Part shown: positions 60,844-64,000 of the stretch, in pieces
Position numbering within the stretch: the first letter of the stretch is position 1
Layout: each line of letters opens with the position of its first letter
Assembly (NCBI GenBank): GCA_002812745.2
Contig: NCSJ02000112.1
Span: forward strand, 62,001 to 126,000
Origin: Scytalidium lignicola
Taxonomy: Eukaryota; Ascomycota; Leotiomycetes
Length of the DNA stretch: 64,000 nt
Reading direction: 5' to 3'
The notes under the pieces: model-generated
Told to the model about the DNA's origin: nothing
The model's input: only the letters and a program-made list of their open reading frames with translations
The model's database searches: none
Program-made: the position numbers and the translations under genes

Positions 60844-63800
60844 TCAGCTTTCCTCCATAATTCCGACATCACCACCGCCTTCCTCCCTCCACTCCCGACT
60901 CCTCTCGGTCAACCTCTTCACGCCACTGACCCGTGCTGCCCAAAGACTCTCGACCGGTGAGCGGAAAGTATATCCTCGCTGGCTACTGATAACACCAATA
61001 GCTTGTAACACAGCCTTCCTGCTATCACGACCAAAGACGGCAGGATGGTTAATCCACTCCAGACTAGCTTCGAGTTCAGCGTCAAGCGCAGCAACAGCGT
61101 TCGGATCAACTCCAGATGTTGAGCTTATGGAGAGAGCATCATTGGAGAGATGACGAGGTATCGGGGCTGGGCCAGGTAAGGGAGGATGACTTAATGCCGT
61201 TGTCGATGTTGGCGATGGAGTCCGGTGACGGTCGGGAGTTGTGACTGTTGGTGATGCCAGCTCAGATTGACTATTTGGATTCGGGGATTTGTTCTGCGGC
61301 GGTGGAGGAATTGGAGGCAGGCCGCCTTTACCTAGGCCTTTTAGTATAGATCGTGTTTCGTTAAGAAGATGTTGTGCACGATCGTGTTGGCCACGGGAGA
61401 CAAGAGTGAGCGCACGAGTGAGCATGTCAGAGGTGAGAAGCTCCATACGGCGTTGAACCACATTCGGATGTGGAGGGATAGGAGGAGTATTGGGCCACGC
61501 CGATTTCTTTTGCTGGCTTGTCGGTGCTGGAAGCATTGTAATTGCTAACAGGGACGGCCGAGGTAAGTGCGTTAGAGTGCCATCACGAAGGATATCGCCC
61601 CAAGTCAGATCGGCTTGGATCAGGGGGACTTCCTCGATGGAGACAACTCGCTGGTCTTCTTGATCTAGTGGACCACCTAGCGCCTCCAGGCCCGATACGA
61701 TCGTCTCCCACGGATCTTGAGGTACCTGTTCTGGTGAAGCAGTGTCTGGGGCAATAACAAGTTGAACAAGAATATCTCTCTTGTCTCCAAATCTCAGGTC
61801 ACCCAACGAAGCCTCGGCATCCTTTCCCGTGGCACGTTTCGTAATCTGGAGAGCTCCACTAATCTTAACAAACTTCGCAGGCGATCCTTCCGGCAGTCTC
61901 AACTTCAACTTCACATTCTGATGTGACATGGTCTGCAACGCTCCTAGACATCCAGCAAGACACTCTCTCAACATCATCCAGTCCTTGACATAAGTATATG
62001 AAGCCTTAGTTCGGGTTGACAGTTCAATCATCGTGTCAGGTTTGTGGGTCATTCCAAGTCCAAAAGAGTGGATAGCAATCCTGTAAATTAGATAAGCAAA
62101 ATGCACATAGCAAGAGACAAAGTAGATATAACTTACTTGGCGGCTTCAGCTCTTGATACAACGAAATCAACACTCTCAACATCTGAGGTTGAAGAATCAC
62201 TTATCAAAAGAATTGTAGCAATAGGATTGTTAGCCTTTCTCTGCATAAGCAGATCCATTGCAACGTTTGCTCCCTCTACCACATCGGCACGGTGGCTCTT
62301 CTGCCCCACCGGTCGAATTGAAGATAATATTCCAGGCCATCCGTTCCAAGTCTTTGTCGTCATGCCCACTAGGGGCGCTGCACCTCCGCTAGATCCAAAA
62401 GTAACCAATCCCATACGGTCTCGTTCCCCTAGATTTGCAACCATGAACTTGAGCGCATCTCGTACAAGACTGATCTTGACGCCCTGCATTGACGAGGATA
62501 TCGGAACGACGACAACAATATCAAGCGGAACATGAACTGCTGTTGGCAATCGGTGATGATTCCGAGTCGCTGATGTGTATTCGGTAGGTGCTGTCGTGGC
62601 GGACCTAGCGGCGCCACCATAGGAAGACGAGTTTACAGATGATACTCTCTTTTTATTTGACATCCTCTGCCAGTCATCTTCCTCTGTTTCAGAGAGATCG
62701 TAGTCTGCTGGACTCCGGATTGGTGATCCTTCTACTGCATGCAGGTCCAATAGAGCCTGCTGCCATAGCTTGAGTTGATTGCGGTTCTCGAACTTCAGGT
62801 GGAAAGTGGGAAGCTCCGCGACCGATAAGCTGAGGGTTAATATATTCTCGTCTTGCGATCGCAAATTCGCTTGAGTGATCTTCTCTGTCTGCCCCAGCAG
62901 AGACTTTCCAGCACCTGTCTCCGAGACCTCATTCAGATGTTTCTTGATCAATATCGATCCTTTAAGCGTACATCGACTAGTTTTCCTGGTAGCAGGTCCA
63001 TCATCCCATTGCTGATGAGAAGGAGCTTTCTTTTCCTTGACACAGATGAGCATTTCTGCAAAAAGGAAGCATTCCAATTCCTGCCATGATTGCTTGTCTT
63101 TCCCAACCCTAATCGTGCCATATAGACGTAGCTTTCCAAACCTGCCAATTATCAGTTTTAATATAGCTCATGCTTCTGTCACAAATTATGCTCATACCTG
63201 TTGAAATCCAGCCCATGCCAATTTTCGACTCGAGTTCTAAGATTCTCCGTGATCTCCTCCAATACCTCTGGTGGCTCATACGGATAGAAACGTGGGGCGC
63301 TTTGGGCTGGCGACGGTGGACGAGCGTAGACATCTTGGATAGGAGGTACAGGCGGAGCACTGCGCAGATCATCTGGATCAGGTCTCCACTTGTTGTCAGG
63401 GACTTCGACAGTGACGAGGCAAGTCAATGTCTGTTGCTGTCGCGAACGGTTCAAGGTGGGAAATTCAGATCGAACACTAACAGCGGGTGCTGGAATTGGA
63501 TTCCTTGCAACACTGGCTCGAGGGCTGACGAGACTGGTTTCCATTGACTGGACGTCATAGTCATGACGGCGTGGTGGACCACTTTGTGTTGTCTCTGGGT
63601 ATCCGACTGAGGATGGACCGCCAGTCACGTCGCTATCATTACGAGCATGCGAGGTCCTGGATGCACCGTTGTATCTGTCCCTATCCATGCGATCTCTACT
63701 GTCTCTGCTGTCTCTGCTGCTGCTGCCGTGAGCGCTATCCCGAGCATCTCTACTGGCGTCCCTGCCATCTCTTTGCGGTTGTCGTTTACCGGATTCCCTA

Positions 63801-64000
63801 CTTGGCGGCCTGACCGTCTGGTTATCCCAAGGCGTTGGAGTTGGAGTCGATAGGGACCTGGTAGACTGATCACTAGACACTGATCGCACAATGCTACTTA
63901 GCTTCTCTATATGATGGGCAAGACACTATCAGCTGCCTGGTATTGGGAGCACAAACCACCGATGAATTTCTTACCAATATCCAGGACGTTTCCTCCTCTG
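60844..64000 (-). CDS. PH / VWA domain protein, N-terminus beyond window
   Basis: Exons within the window: 64000-63975 (partial), 63906-63198, 63141-62137 and 62080-60844. A Ser/Arg/Asp-rich low-complexity region with SRDSRD repeats comes first, then a PH-like domain (FGKLRLYGTIRVGKDKQSWQ, ending FENRNQLKLWQQALLDLH), then a VWA domain beginning LDIVVVVPISSSMQG. The first MIDAS Asp is replaced (PISSS in place of DxSxS), so metal binding is doubtful. After the VWA comes a conserved region and a Pro-rich tail. I recall similar fungal proteins with an N-terminal RING finger; that part would lie past 64000. An E3-ligase or adaptor role is inference. The gene is cut by the window edge. Confidence 0.82.

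Overview
The window is nuclear DNA of a filamentous ascomycete fungus. Genes are interrupted by short introns, mostly about 50-135 bp, with GTRNGT donors and CTAAY-type branch sites. The gene set is typical of Pezizomycotina: ABC-A transporter, 2EXR protein, cytosolic cytochrome c peroxidase, fungal class 3 lipase, haspin, PH/VWA protein. Many proteins look most like those of Leotiomycetes, but that placement is inference from memory. The few N characters each sit immediately 5' of a homopolymer run, and two of them break reading frames; this looks like consensus over-calling.

Layout, left to right: (1) 0-5 kb, a Ser/Thr kinase (-) and a motif-rich 2.2 kb divergent intergenic region. (2) 5.3-8 kb, an intronless triosephosphate isomerase (+) converging on a cytosolic cytochrome c peroxidase (-). 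(3) 8-10.6 kb, a gene-free stretch with a 183-bp MITE-like element and a strong hairpin. (4) 10.6-16.5 kb, a small zinc-ribbon protein, a class 3 lipase and a CCDC47-like ER protein, all (-). (5) 17.5-22.2 kb, haspin kinase (+) facing a large PPR-like protein (-). (6) 22.5-31.2 kb, COX7 (+), RTT103-like CID protein (-), clathrin light chain (+), CDC37 (-), mitochondrial ABC half transporter MDL1-like (+). (7) 32-39 kb, CLC chloride channel/exchanger (-), neurochondrin-like protein (+), a lineage-restricted hypothetical protein (+). (8) 40.5-52.5 kb, NC2-alpha/DRAP1 histone-fold protein (-), SET protein (+), RMD1/DUF155 protein (+), INO80-type HMG-box protein (-), CCT theta (+), 2EXR protein (+). 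(9) 52.8-64 kb, a full-length ABC-A transporter (-), a 2.9 kb gap and a PH/VWA protein (-) cut by the right edge.

The genes are mostly housekeeping and do not form a biosynthetic cluster or operon. The main organisational theme is head-to-head gene pairs with short shared promoters (250-450 bp): PPR/COX7, RTT103/clathrin light chain, CDC37/MDL1, CLC/neurochondrin and HMG/CCT8. Two of these promoters (PPR/COX7 and CDC37/MDL1) carry the same CCAAT-containing 9-mer. I found no tRNA, rRNA, CRISPR or intact transposase gene. The strongest non-genic signals are the MITE inserted in a palindromic TA target, tandem E-boxes and CRE upstream of the isomerase, and the N-linked frameshifts. I did not find a convincing new multi-gene system.
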